DNA of 19,426 bases from JAGGVT01 sp965369605 (GCA_965369605.1 CBDURE010000062.1:1-19426), one strand, 5' to 3'; positions 1 to 8,264 are shown, counted from the first letter of the stretch. The notes: generated by a model from the sequence alone, not told the origin. Made by a program: numbers and translations.

Positions 1-113
1 CCTCCACGCGGGGCCCTCCCCCTTGTTGTGTGGGGGTCTTGGTAACGGCCTTGTTTCCCCCCCACCCCTGAGGCTGTAGAGCCACTTGGGGCGAGGGACC
101 GGGGGTGAGGTCT
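1..113. other. low-complexity G/C-run sequence at window edge
   Basis: This stretch is dominated by runs of C and G, for example seven to eight C near position 57 and five G near 101, and holds no convincing coding frame. A weak dyad joins CACCCC near 62-67 to GGGGTG near 102-107. The reading frame that ends at 215 hits a TGA at 69-71, so the edge sequence does not continue that gene. It resembles contig-end assembly noise or a degenerate extragenic repeat. I see no functional element that I can defend. Confidence 0.4.
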
Positions 114-215
114 GATTTACCAGAAAAATACGTATCTGCATTCGATGATGAAATGCAATTTTCCAGCTTTTACGATAAGATTAATATGAAATCGATGCAA
201 CAGGATTCAATATGA
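114..215 (+). CDS. 3' end of a truncated upstream gene (C-terminal tail only)
   Basis: From about base 114 an open frame runs for 33 codons and ends in TGA at 213-215. The tail has ordinary protein composition and ends in NMKSMQQDSI. Its stop overlaps the start codon of the following glycosyltransferase as ATGA (212-215), the usual sign of translational coupling within an operon. The frame is closed by a TGA at 69-71, but bases 1-113 look like noisy contig-edge sequence, so the real gene probably began outside the window. The tail is too short to assign a family. The partner is most likely another gene of a glycan or lipid-linked sugar operon, which is inferred only from its neighbour. Confidence 0.4.
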   Translation, partial: DLPEKYVSAFDDEMQFSSFYDKINMKSMQQDSI

Positions 216-955
216 ACGACACTCAAAAAAAAGACTGGAATCCACAAAAACTATCCGTAATCATCCCGTGCTTCAACGAGGTTGAAAACATCGAGGATGT
301 CATCAGCGCGGTTGAGGCTGTCGATGTCGGCATCCCGAAAGAGATAATAGTAATCGATGACGGCTCCCATGACGGCACTGTCAAAGTGCTCAAGGAAATC
401 CATGAGACGCGCGGAAGCGGCGATGACCTCCTAACGATTCACTACTCCATGTTGAATTTCGGCAAGGGAACCGCGATTCGAATCGGGTTGAAATATATCA
501 CCGGCGACATTGTAATAATCCAGGACGCTGACATGGAATACGACCCCAACGATTACCCGAACATAATCAATCCGATTATCCGGGGCGAAAAGGATGTCGT
601 TTACGGCTCCCGTTTCCTCGGCAAATCGCGGCCAAAGGGAATGAAATTCGCCAACTGGATGTTCAACCGGTTAATCTCCGCTCTCACACGAATACTCTAC
701 CCCGGACGAAAGCTCACCGATGAGGCTACCTGCTACAAAGCATTTCGAAGCGATGTCATCCTGAACATAGAACTAAAATGCGAGCGTTTCGAATTCTGCC
801 CGGAGGTAACGGCAAAAGTGCTGAAAGGCCCATATTCGTTCATGGAAGTCCCCATTTTCTACGAGGGCAGAAGTATCGAGGAAGGCAAAAAAATCGGCTG
901 GCGGGATGCGGTAGAGGCAATCACCACGCTGGTGAAGTATCGGTTTAGGAAGTGA
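212..955 (+). CDS. family-2 glycosyltransferase, dolichyl-phosphate mannose synthase-like
   Basis: A 247-residue GT2 enzyme that should transfer a sugar from a nucleotide sugar, in this subfamily usually to a polyprenyl phosphate at the inner face of the membrane. Visible landmarks are the N-terminal strand SVIIPCFNE (residues 15-23), the nucleotide-binding VIDDGSHDGT (47-56), the metal-binding DxD as QDADMEYDP (D105 and D107), and the acceptor-side YGSRF near 131 followed by a short amphipathic stretch. The C-terminus ends in the GWRDA segment typical of DPM1-like enzymes. No C-terminal TM helices are seen, so it resembles the soluble, membrane-associated type. The start has AGGA at 202-205 and overlaps the stop of the upstream frame by ATGA. 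Donor and acceptor cannot be read from the sequence. Confidence 0.9.
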   Translation: MNDTQKKDWNPQKLSVIIPCFNEVENIEDVISAVEAVDVGIPKEIIVIDDGSHDGTVKVLKEIHETRGSGDDLLTIHYSMLNFGKGTAIRIGLKYITGDIVIIQDADMEYDPNDYPNIINPIIRGEKDVVYGSRFLGKSRPKGMKFANWMFNRLISALTRILYPGRKLTDEATCYKAFRSDVILNIELKCERFEFCPEVTAKVLKGPYSFMEVPIFYEGRSIEEGKKIGWRDAVEAITTLVKYRFRK

Positions 956-987
956 TGGTATTAGACAAAACATAGACGGAATTGTAA

Positions 988-1007
988 CCCGGCGTCCCTT
1001 CGCCGGG
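988..1007. repeat. short GC-rich palindrome after the glycosyltransferase gene
   Basis: CCCGGCG (988-994) and CGCCGGG (1001-1007) form a perfect 7-bp stem around the six-base loop TCCCTT. It lies 33 bases after the stop of the glycosyltransferase. It is followed by GATTCCTTGG rather than a U-run, so it is a weak candidate for an intrinsic terminator. It fits the small gene-boundary palindromes seen elsewhere in the window. Confidence 0.55.
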
Positions 1008-1071
1008 ATTCCTTGGAAATGGATTCCCAGATTACACTTTAATTATGATGATGTATTAAGCCAAATCAAGA

Positions 1072-1941
1072 TTGACTAACATGAAAAATGACCGAATACA
1101 CATATCTTGGAAAAGCGTTCTTTCACTGAGATGGAAACGGTGTTTTCCAAAATTGGTGATACATGAAAAGTACGAACGTATAGTGAAAATCATTCTCTGG
1201 GCAATTATAGCAATTGGCATTTTAAGCTGTCTTTTAACTATCAGCAACAAAATATATGCTTTGATACTTTCTATTAGCATCACATCAATTTGTCTTCTTT
1301 TTGATAAAGCAATTTTCCAATACACATCAATTTATGTAACTCCCTTTCCTTTAGAAAAAATTGACTTAGAAGATTGGTATGGTATGGCATTTGCATTTCC
1401 AGAGGATAACACTGAGAGACAGTTGAATTTAGTAGGTTGTGCTTTTACTTCCAGAGATAACGGGCACAATCTTTTCAGTTTATTTAGAGATTGGAATTAT
1501 GGGGATAAAGATGATAAGGAAAATAACATTTGTCTTTCTTTTGTAATTGAAAATAATTATGATTATTCAGTATACCTTTATCCAAATCCTGAACGGAAAA
1601 CTGCAAAACAATTCTTTAAGCAAGCTGAAACTTTGCAAAAACCTGAAAAAGCTCAAAAAGAGCACCAACCACTTATAGCTATGCTGATTCTATGCAAATC
1701 TTTTAAGTATGATGTGAACTCTACCTTTTCACAATTTCTAAGAAAGCAAACTTTTGAAAAACCATTTTTGTTACAATCTTTTATCTTGGATGATGAAGGA
1801 ATGCTGCAAATTGATATTGATGAATCCCCCATTCTAAAACACCATTTCAAAGTAAAACACCGCAAAGACCTATCTGAAGAAGAAATTGAGTACATACATG
1901 GCAAATTTGTTATGAGGAAAAAGAAAAAAATTACTTCGTAG
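1072..1941 (+). CDS. unrecognised two-TM protein with C-terminal cytosolic domain, A+T-rich
   Basis: The frame encodes 289 residues from a TTG at 1072; an ATG three codons later (1081) is an equally likely start, and neither has a strong Shine-Dalgarno. Two hydrophobic segments, about residues 38-56 (KIILWAIIAIGILSCLLTI) and 61-80 (ending SITSICLLF), would form a hairpin in the membrane. They are followed by a mixed alpha/beta domain of about 200 residues and a very basic tail (KKKKITS). I do not recognise the family. G+C is far below that of the flanking genes (about 27 percent in the line at 1261-1320) and the protein is rich in Lys, Asn, Ile and Phe, which suggests recent acquisition. It has no operon partner: hairpins at 988-1007 and 1942-1962 bracket it. 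A 2TM-plus-sensor or effector layout, as in some defence or toxin membrane proteins, is possible but unproven. Confidence 0.75.
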   Translation: MTNMKNDRIHISWKSVLSLRWKRCFPKLVIHEKYERIVKIILWAIIAIGILSCLLTISNKIYALILSISITSICLLFDKAIFQYTSIYVTPFPLEKIDLEDWYGMAFAFPEDNTERQLNLVGCAFTSRDNGHNLFSLFRDWNYGDKDDKENNICLSFVIENNYDYSVYLYPNPERKTAKQFFKQAETLQKPEKAQKEHQPLIAMLILCKSFKYDVNSTFSQFLRKQTFEKPFLLQSFILDDEGMLQIDIDESPILKHHFKVKHRKDLSEEEIEYIHGKFVMRKKKKITS

Positions 1942-1962
1942 CCCGGTTTCTCATTAACCGGG
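1942..1962. repeat. palindrome abutting a stop codon
   Basis: CCCGGTT (1942-1948) and AACCGGG (1956-1962) pair as a 7-bp stem around a seven-base loop. The stem begins one base after the TAG of the two-TM gene (1939-1941). There is no T-run behind it, so a terminator role is uncertain. Confidence 0.5.
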
Positions 1963-2006
1963 GAAATGGGACTAATTCACGCAAAAGACTACATGCCAGC
2001 AAAGAA

Positions 2007-2095
2007 ATAACCGAGCCCCGAACGTTAGTGAGGGGTAACCTCGAATCTGATACAAAGCACCACCTACCCCTCACTTACGTTCGGGGCTCGGTTAT
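2007..2095. repeat. large inverted repeat, extragenic palindrome family A
   Basis: Arms at 2007-2037 and 2065-2095 (31 bases each) are inverse copies with one mismatch, enclosing a 27-base loop. The arm core reads GAGCCCCGAACG then TTAGTGAGGGGTA. The same palindrome, with three mismatches in the arms, recurs at 15753-15835 next to serS, so this is a dispersed family rather than a chance hairpin. It sits between the two-TM gene and the convergent small lipoprotein gene and could insulate their transcription. No ORF or transposase is associated. Confidence 0.85.
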
Positions 2096-2143
2096 AAATA
2101 AATATTCATAGTTACAATGAAAAGCAAATTACGATCACCCCAA

Positions 2144-2506
2144 CTATTCCGGCGGATCGAACATTATCGCGAAGTAGTAGCGTGTTGTTTCGTGGGCAAA
2201 AATTCCTACCGTATCGCCTGAGCCGGTGTAGTCGCCGGTTTGTGATGCCGCTCCCATAACGATATACTCACCCTCGGGCAGCGCGATGAAATACCGCGCC
2301 TGTTCATCAACCGGAACCTCAGCGATAATTGTGCCTCCGGTGCTGTCAAACACTCTGACCCAGCCGCCGCCGACACGGGTTGTGTCATCGGAGTAAAAAA
2401 TCGCTCCTGCGATTGTGCCGTAATTTGTCTCGATACCGCTGCAGCCTGAAAATGTGAATCCACATATAAATATTGCCAAAACGAAAAGCCGTATGATTGT
2501 TTTCAT
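2144..2506 (-). CDS. small lipoprotein with carboxypeptidase-regulatory-like (transthyretin-like) domain
   Basis: A 120-residue protein with an N-terminal Lys/Arg region, a hydrophobic stretch (residues 7-19) and a lipobox-like FSGC with Cys22 as the predicted lipidated residue. The mature part reads as a single beta-sandwich of the CarboxypepD_reg type: GTIAGAIFYSD, then VRVFDSTG, then a Tyr-rich IALPEGEYIVMGAA segment, matching the usual Gly-x-Ile/Val-x-Gly start and LPxGxY turn of that fold. It is probably anchored in the membrane and exposed to the periplasm or surface; its ligand is unknown. The start is fixed by AGGAG at 2512-2516 upstream of ATG 2506-2504. It is divergent from mutS and convergent with the two-TM gene. 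Confidence 0.85.
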   Translation of the reverse strand: MKTIIRLFVLAIFICGFTFSGCSGIETNYGTIAGAIFYSDDTTRVGGGWVRVFDSTGGTIIAEVPVDEQARYFIALPEGEYIVMGAASQTGDYTGSGDTVGIFAHETTRYYFAIMFDPPE

Positions 2507-2534
2507 GACATTCTCCTGATTTCAAGATGACGCA

Positions 2535-2563
2535 ATTATAATATCCAACGCTCGTTATAACAA
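2535..2563 (-). promoter_or_regulatory. candidate sigma-70 promoter of the small lipoprotein gene
   Basis: On the minus strand TATAAT (2540-2535) is preceded by TTGTTA (2563-2558) with exactly 17 bases between. The -10 box matches perfectly and the -35 box matches TTGACA at four of six positions. The start codon lies 28 bases downstream of the -10 box, leaving a short leader that contains the AGGAG ribosome-binding site. Confidence 0.5.
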
Positions 2564-2589
2564 CATGACTTTATCGCGAACCTGAACCA

Positions 2590-2595
2590 TATAAT
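2590..2595 (+). promoter_or_regulatory. candidate -10 box of mutS
   Basis: A perfect TATAAT lies 38 bases before the mutS ATG. The best -35-like sequence, ATGACT at 2565-2570, is 19 bases upstream, which is longer than ideal. The mutS start itself has no purine-rich Shine-Dalgarno (the bases before ATG read AACCTCCCTT). Confidence 0.35.
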
Positions 2596-2633
2596 GCAAT
2601 ACGCCCCGCTCTCTGATAAAATAAACCTCCCTT

Positions 2634-5162
2634 ATGGCAAAGAAAGCGGATGAGAAATACACTCCATCAATGAAACAGTATTTCGGGATTAAAGCGAAAT
2701 ATCCCGACTCGATACTCTTTTTCCGCATGGGCGATTTTTATGAGATGTTCGGCTCGGACGCCGAGGAAGCCGCCGCTATCCTGAATATCGCGCTGACATC
2801 ACGGCACAAGGGAAGCGAAAATCCAATCCCGATGTGCGGAGTGCCGTTTCATTCCGCTACTCCATACCTGAAAAAACTTATCGATGCCGGACGGAAAGTC
2901 GCTGTCTGTGAGCAGATTGGCGACCCTAAAAAAGCGAAGGGGATTGTTGAGCGTGAGGTTGTTCGAGTCCTCACGCCGGGAACTCTTCTGGAAGATGAAT
3001 TTCTCGAGGAAGGCTCACGTAATTATCTTGCATCGATTGCAATTGATGACGGCAGAATCGGACTCGCGCTTGTTGAACTATCCATGGGCGCGTTTCTGGC
3101 TACTGATTTTGATGACACACCAGCCGGACGAAGTTTGATCATTGATGAAATCCGCAGGTTCAACACACGTGAAATACTTCTGCCTGAGGGAATCGGCGCT
3201 GACTGGCTTGATAATAGGGAAATCGCAATTGAGCGATACAGGATTAATCCCGGTGATGAATTCCGCGCTCGTGAGGTTTTGCAAAACCGTCTGGGAATCG
3301 AGAATATCGACACGCATGATATTTCTGAAAGTGCATCCGCGATGCTGGCATCCTATGGCGTTTTGAAATATCTGGAGAAATCAAACGCTGCTGCGTTGAG
3401 CGCGATTCGACGCCTGATTTTATATCGCGCGGATGATTTTCTTGTCCTTGACGAATCGACTCTCAAAAATCTTGAAATCACGGCGAACATGCGTACCGGC
3501 GGACGTGACAACACTCTCATTCGTGTGCTTGACCGCACGAGAACACCGCTTGGACGTCGCGCGCTCGCCGAATGGATTACTCGTCCGCTGACAAATCGCA
3601 CGCGGATTTTAAAACGCCATGACGCGGTAGGCGAATTGAAAACGGAATCTCTTATCCGCGAATCAATCCGCGACCAGCTAAGGGGAATTTCCGATTTATC
3701 CCGCATCATCGCGCGAATTGTATCCCAGATGGCGCATCCGCGTGATTTAATCGCCCTTAGAAACGCTCTTGAGAAAATCCCGGCAATCCGTGAACTGCTT
3801 GAGCGTTTGAACAGTGATTTGATTCAAAAAACGCATGATGAATTAAATCCGCATCCTGAAACACTCGATTTGTTGTGCAGCGCGATTATCGCTGACCCGT
3901 CGCAAAACGTGTCGCCGTCGATTTTTGTCGAGGGCTATTCGCCTGACTTGGATGAGATTCACAGGCTTACAACAGACAGCCGCGGAGTGCTTATTAAAAT
4001 ACAGGAGCGTGAACGCGCGCGAACATCCATTCATAAACTCAAAGTTACTTTCAATAAAGTGCACGGATATTTCATCGAGATTCCCAAAACGCAAATCGCG
4101 AAAGTGCCGGAAGATTATTTCCGCAAGCAGACACTGGTAAACACCGAGCGGTATGTAACGCAGGAATTGAAAGATTTGGAGAGTAAAATCCTCTCAGCGC
4201 AGGAACGGGGCGATGAATTGGCAAAGCAGCTCTGGCGCGAACTGCTTGAGAAACTGTCTGAATCCGCTGACAATCTGGGGTCAACTGCGCAGGCGATTGG
4301 CGTTCTGGATGTTCTTGTTTCACTCGCGCAATGCGCCGCTGAGGAGGGTTATATCCGCGCCGAGATTTCCGATGAGCCGGTAATCGAAATGACTGAATCC
4401 CGACATCCGGTGCTTGAAAAGGTGATGGGTCGCGATTCGTTTGTACCGAATGACGCCGATTTCAGCCGTACTGGCGCACAGCTCACAATCCTGACTGGTC
4501 CGAACATGGCGGGTAAATCGACATACATGCGCCAGATTGCGCTTGCGATAATCATGAACCAAATCGGCGGATTCGTCCCCGCAAAGCAGGCGAAACTTGG
4601 CATTTTTGATAGGGTTTTCACACGAGTCGGAGCTACAGATGATCTCGCGCTCGGGCAAAGTACGTTCATGGTCGAGATGAGCCAGACAGCGCAGATTTTG
4701 TCAGCCGCGACTCCGCAAAGTTTTATAATTCTCGATGAAATCGGGCGCGGCACCAGCACATTCGACGGCCTTGCGCTCGCGTGGTCGATTGCGGAATATA
4801 TCCACAACTCCCCTACGCTTGGTTCAATCACCATTTTCGCAACCCACTATCACCAGCTGACTCTCTTGAGTGAATTTCTGGAGCGAGTGAAAAATCTCAG
4901 GATTATGCTCAAAGAGGAAGGGGGGAAAATAATATTCCTCCGAAAAGTAGTCCCGGGACGCGCGCAGAAAAGTTACGGCATACAGGTAGCGCAGCTTGCC
5001 GGACTCCCGGATGAGGTTCTAACTCGCGCCCGTGAAATATTCTCCGCAATTGAAAAGGAACGTTTCGAGGTAAACATAGTCGGACGCTCCAAAGGCGACA
5101 TGCCCCTCTTCGATTTACCCGACAAAGACGATGAATCCAAACAACAGGATTTGTTTGAGTAG
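2634..5162 (+). CDS. mutS: DNA mismatch repair protein MutS
   Basis: Full-length MutS (842 residues; the E. coli protein has about 853). It clamps DNA, recognises mismatches and small loops, and uses ATP to recruit MutL. The mismatch-reading Phe-x-Glu is in GDFYEMF (F35, E37). Connector, core-lever and clamp regions fill roughly residues 130-560. The ABC-type ATPase follows, with Walker A GPNMAGKST (622-630), Walker B ILDE (D701, E702) and signature region GRGTSTFDG, then FATHYHQL. The last residues QQDLF (837-841) fit the QxxLF beta-clamp-binding pentapeptide. No mutL or other repair gene is adjacent. The ATG at 2634 is supported by the family-like N-terminus (PSMKQYFGIKAKYPD), although no Shine-Dalgarno precedes it. 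Confidence 0.98.
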   Translation: MAKKADEKYTPSMKQYFGIKAKYPDSILFFRMGDFYEMFGSDAEEAAAILNIALTSRHKGSENPIPMCGVPFHSATPYLKKLIDAGRKVAVCEQIGDPKKAKGIVEREVVRVLTPGTLLEDEFLEEGSRNYLASIAIDDGRIGLALVELSMGAFLATDFDDTPAGRSLIIDEIRRFNTREILLPEGIGADWLDNREIAIERYRINPGDEFRAREVLQNRLGIENIDTHDISESASAMLASYGVLKYLEKSNAAALSAIRRLILYRADDFLVLDESTLKNLEITANMRTGGRDNTLIRVLDRTRTPLGRRALAEWITRPLTNRTRILKRHDAVGELKTESLIRESIRDQLRGISDLSRIIARIVSQMAHPRDLIALRNALEKIPAIRELLERLNSDLIQKTHDELNPHPETLDLLCSAIIADPSQNVSPSIFVEGYSPDLDEIHRLTTDSRGVLIKIQERERARTSIHKLKVTFNKVHGYFIEIPKTQIAKVPEDYFRKQTLVNTERYVTQELKDLESKILSAQERGDELAKQLWRELLEKLSESADNLGSTAQAIGVLDVLVSLAQCAAEEGYIRAEISDEPVIEMTESRHPVLEKVMGRDSFVPNDADFSRTGAQLTILTGPNMAGKSTYMRQIALAIIMNQIGGFVPAKQAKLGIFDRVFTRVGATDDLALGQSTFMVEMSQTAQILSAATPQSFIILDEIGRGTSTFDGLALAWSIAEYIHNSPTLGSITIFATHYHQLTLLSEFLERVKNLRIMLKEEGGKIIFLRKVVPGRAQKSYGIQVAQLAGLPDEVLTRAREIFSAIEKERFEVNIVGRSKGDMPLFDLPDKDDESKQQDLFE

Positions 5163-5211
5163 TTTCCCCCAAAGTCCTCGATTGAACGCTTTGTCATTCC
5201 AGAGTTGATTC

Positions 5212-5238
5212 TGTCATTCTGAGCGCAGCGAAGAATCT
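5212..5238 (+). repeat. extragenic repeat of the CATTCTGAGCG type
   Basis: The sequence GTCATTCTGAGCGCAGCGAA continuing into GAATCT matches, from memory, a short repeat common in the intergenic regions of many unrelated bacterial and metagenomic genomes. ATTCT and AGAAT form the outer stem around a GC-rich centre. A partial echo, TTGTCATTCCAGAG, lies at 5191-5204. It falls in the gap between mutS and the propeller lipoprotein. Recognition of the family is recall, not a search result. Confidence 0.55.
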
Positions 5239-5290
5239 ATTCGCGATAACGAGAATATCCAATCGCGGATTTTATATTTCCCCACACAAC

Positions 5291-5319
5291 TTGCCGAATC
5301 CTGGTAATAGTTATAAAAT
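5291..5319 (+). promoter_or_regulatory. candidate sigma-70 promoter of the LVIVD-repeat lipoprotein
   Basis: TTGCCG (5291-5296) and TAAAAT (5314-5319) are spaced by exactly 17 bases. They match the consensus at four of six and five of six positions. Transcription would begin about 40 bases before the gene. Confidence 0.5.
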
Positions 5320-5359
5320 TAGTATGTTACATCAAACCCGCTGAGAGTGCTTTCGTGAT

Positions 5360-5374
5360 AGGAGTATGAAATTG
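5360..5374 (+). promoter_or_regulatory. ribosome-binding site that may favour a TTG start
   Basis: AGGAG at 5360-5364 is only one base from the ATG at 5366, too close for normal initiation. It is seven bases from the in-frame TTG at 5372-5374. Starting at TTG removes two residues (Met, Lys) and still leaves a good lipoprotein signal peptide, so the choice does not affect the mature protein. Confidence 0.45.
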
Positions 5375-8191
5375 AAACGTGCAAAGATTTTGCCAATCCT
5401 TCTGCTTGCGATTTTACTTGCGATTTCATCAACCGCCTGCTCGAAAGGCAAATCGCCTGTTGAGCCGGTGATTAATGATGCGTATGATGTTTCACAGGAT
5501 GTGCCGATTTCATTCGGCACAGAATCCGAACACCGCAGTGTGCTTGCTGTTTATAATGCGGTGATTGACCCCGACGCAAAAACATTTACTCTCGAACCCG
5601 CAAATCGAAGCGCTGAATATCATTATCCTTTGACTGAATTATATCCGGATGTCCTGCAGATTAGAGACTGGGGCTTGACTCCGAATTTCTGGGCGGATAT
5701 TAAACTAACGCATCCGTTTCCCGGCAGTGGGATAGATGTTTTTGACCCGCGCGTGATTGCTATCCTTCCCGCAAATCCGGGAAATGAGATGAACTATCCG
5801 GTTTTCGATGTCCATGCCAACAATTCAGTTGTACTTGAACCGGACGGCTACACCAAGCTATACGACAATCTTGGTGGTGCGATTCCCGGCAATGCGAATC
5901 CGTTTATTGCATATTTCAAGGAGCAGCCATACAGGCAGTGGTCATCGGTTCAGCCGTTGGTGGATACGAAAAGATGGGAGATGAATATAAACGGATTCGA
6001 TGGCGCTTATACTTACAAACTTGTTGTTGGCATCTCGACAAATTATCCGCAGCCCTCATATCCATATACAGACAACGCGCCTGAACCTGTTCAGTTGCGG
6101 ATGGTAATAGGGGGCGGCTTGACAGCGGATGGGGGAAGCGCACCTGTTACAGCAACTTTCCTTGACTGGCAGGGGCCATCTGAAATCAAATGCAAGGTCG
6201 AATCACCAGATTTGTTTGATGGGACGGTTGAATTGCTCTATTCTGAACCCGGACCAAATCCGCACGAATATATTTTCACAGGGACCATATCAAACGACCT
6301 TAGTGCTCCGATTGGTGATTATGATATATTGCTTGCTGCATGGGATACAAACACCGACGACCACGTTTTCAAAGAAGGCATTGCCAATGTTGCATCCATA
6401 TTATATCCATTTGATATAACACCAGAAAATTTGAATTTTTTATCTATTGATGTTTTTATCGATGGAAACTATGCATACGTGGCTAATAATATACATGGAT
6501 TGCATATCTTTGATATTACCAATCCGGCGCATCCTGTCTGGGTGAACAGAGTTGAAACATCAGGTGTAAGTGGAGTGTATGTCTCCGATGGTTATGCGTA
6601 TGTGGCGAATTTTTATGAAGGATTGCAGATAATCGACATAAATCCACCCGAATCAGCGCATATCGTGAAATCACTTGACTTTTATAGAACCAGACACATA
6701 TATGTTTCCAATGGTTATGCGTATGTGGCGGATGAAATTGCCGGATTACGGATAATTGACATAGACCCGCCGGAATCCGCGTATGTTGTTCAAACAGTAT
6801 CAGTACCAGGCGGATGTGATGAGTTAAGCGATGTTTGTGTCTCCGATGGTTATGCTTATGTGATTAGTTGTAATGAAGAATTGCATATAATAGATATTGA
6901 TCCGCCTGAATCGGCATGTATAGTCAATTCGATAGGGCCATTTTATATCTATGATCTTTATGTTGATCTTGATGTTTCCGATGGTTATGCGTTTGTAGTG
7001 AACAATCCCGGTAGAGAAATTTATATAGTTGACATAGACCCACCTGAATCAGCGTATGTTGTGAATGTGATTGACACTGATGATGATCCAAAAGGTGTCT
7101 TTGCTTCCGATGGTTATATGTATATTATAACGAAAGACGAAGCTGGTTTATTGATAATGGATGTAGAGCCACCTGAATCAGCCTATGTTGTTGGTTCAGT
7201 TGATATACCAGGAAACGATGCCTGTGATGTTTATGTCTCCGATGGTTACGCGTATGTGGCGGATAAATATGACGGATTGCTGATAGTTGATATAGACCCG
7301 CCGGAATCACCTCAATTTACTGGTATGTTTGGCTCACCACTCATGGCGGAAGATTTATTTGTTTCAGACGGTTATGCGTATGTAGCGGATGGTCCTTCCG
7401 GGTTGCTAATATATGATATAAGCACACCGGGATCAGTGGATTTTGTAAATTCGGGTGGGATTCCAGACAATGCGGAAGAAGTGTTTGTTTCAGGTGATTA
7501 TGCGTATGTGGCAGGTTCTGGTAGATTGCAGATAATTGACATAGAGCCTCCGGAATCAGCCTATATTGCAGGTTCAGTTGAGATACCACGCATTGAGAAA
7601 GTATGTATTTACGGTGATTATGCGTATGTCGGATGTATGGATTATCATTTAGTGATAGTTGATATAAACCCTCCAGAATCAGCATATATAATAGAATCGG
7701 TTAACTTACATGGATGGCCCAGGGATATTTCTTTTTCAGACGGATATGTATATGTGGTAAACGGTTATCCTGATAATTTGTGTATAGTTGATGTAGATCC
7801 TCCAGAATCAGTATATCTTGTGAATTCTTTGGATTTTGATGGCAGCCTTGGCAATGTTTGTGCATATAACGGTTACGTATTTGTGACAGGATATAATAAC
7901 TCGTCATACGGTATGACGGTAGTTGACATAGACCCGCCTGAATCAGCGCATGTTGTTCATTCAATTACCACGCACAGTTGGGTAAACGATATTTGCTTTT
8001 CCGATGGTTATATGTGTATGGCCTGCAATGAAGGTGGATTAGTGATAGCTGATATAGATCCTCCTGAATTAGCTTATAAAATCGATGTGCTTGATATAGG
8101 AGAACCCGCAAAAAAAATATGTGTTTCTGATAAGTATATTTATACATTGACTTTTTCTTTTAATGGTATGCGAGTATTCGAGCTTTGGTAG
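5366..8191 (+). CDS. LVIVD-repeat beta-propeller lipoprotein
   Basis: A 941-residue predicted lipoprotein. The signal segment ILPILLLAILLAISSTAC ends at Cys25. Residues about 45-330 form the N-terminal domain seen in all four large lipoproteins of the window, with a YNxxxxP start and a LTHPFP turn. From about residue 360 to the end there are 14 tandem units of about 42 residues, each running roughly VSDGYAYVADxxxGL, then IIDIDPPESAYVV. These match the LVIVD repeat (PF08309), which is expected to build beta-propeller blades; 14 units would suit two seven-bladed propellers or one large repeat domain. The last unit is shortened (ending FNGMRVFELW). A periplasmic or cell-surface scaffold or binding protein is likely. 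No catalytic motif is visible. Confidence 0.88.
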   Translation: MKLKRAKILPILLLAILLAISSTACSKGKSPVEPVINDAYDVSQDVPISFGTESEHRSVLAVYNAVIDPDAKTFTLEPANRSAEYHYPLTELYPDVLQIRDWGLTPNFWADIKLTHPFPGSGIDVFDPRVIAILPANPGNEMNYPVFDVHANNSVVLEPDGYTKLYDNLGGAIPGNANPFIAYFKEQPYRQWSSVQPLVDTKRWEMNINGFDGAYTYKLVVGISTNYPQPSYPYTDNAPEPVQLRMVIGGGLTADGGSAPVTATFLDWQGPSEIKCKVESPDLFDGTVELLYSEPGPNPHEYIFTGTISNDLSAPIGDYDILLAAWDTNTDDHVFKEGIANVASILYPFDITPENLNFLSIDVFIDGNYAYVANNIHGLHIFDITNPAHPVWVNRVETSGVSGVYVSDGYAYVANFYEGLQIIDINPPESAHIVKSLDFYRTRHIYVSNGYAYVADEIAGLRIIDIDPPESAYVVQTVSVPGGCDELSDVCVSDGYAYVISCNEELHIIDIDPPESACIVNSIGPFYIYDLYVDLDVSDGYAFVVNNPGREIYIVDIDPPESAYVVNVIDTDDDPKGVFASDGYMYIITKDEAGLLIMDVEPPESAYVVGSVDIPGNDACDVYVSDGYAYVADKYDGLLIVDIDPPESPQFTGMFGSPLMAEDLFVSDGYAYVADGPSGLLIYDISTPGSVDFVNSGGIPDNAEEVFVSGDYAYVAGSGRLQIIDIEPPESAYIAGSVEIPRIEKVCIYGDYAYVGCMDYHLVIVDINPPESAYIIESVNLHGWPRDISFSDGYVYVVNGYPDNLCIVDVDPPESVYLVNSLDFDGSLGNVCAYNGYVFVTGYNNSSYGMTVVDIDPPESAHVVHSITTHSWVNDICFSDGYMCMACNEGGLVIADIDPPELAYKIDVLDIGEPAKKICVSDKYIYTLTFSFNGMRVFELW
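6440..8188 (+). repeat. coding tandem repeat array (14 LVIVD units, about 126 bp each)
   Basis: The repeat is visible at DNA level as well as in the protein. Short blocks such as TCCGATGGTTATGCGTATGT and GACATAGACCC recur with few changes in most units, mixed with more divergent ones. This suggests that some units arose by fairly recent internal duplication. Units near 9-10 (GDYAYVG) and 12 (with a three-residue insertion) are the most divergent. Confidence 0.8.
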
Positions 8192-8264
8192 TTTCCTGTT
8201 TACCTCATTTTATCAGGCAATTGGATTGCTGGCATTCAGTAATATGAATTCACCTGATTTATGC

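Noticed and set aside
4349..4834. Minus-strand open frame of 161 codons inside mutS
   Set aside because: It overlaps the conserved MutS ATPase region and shows no recognisable protein features.
6440..8188. Regular 126-bp periodicity as a CRISPR or satellite
   Set aside because: The periodicity is explained by tandem protein repeats in one continuous frame.
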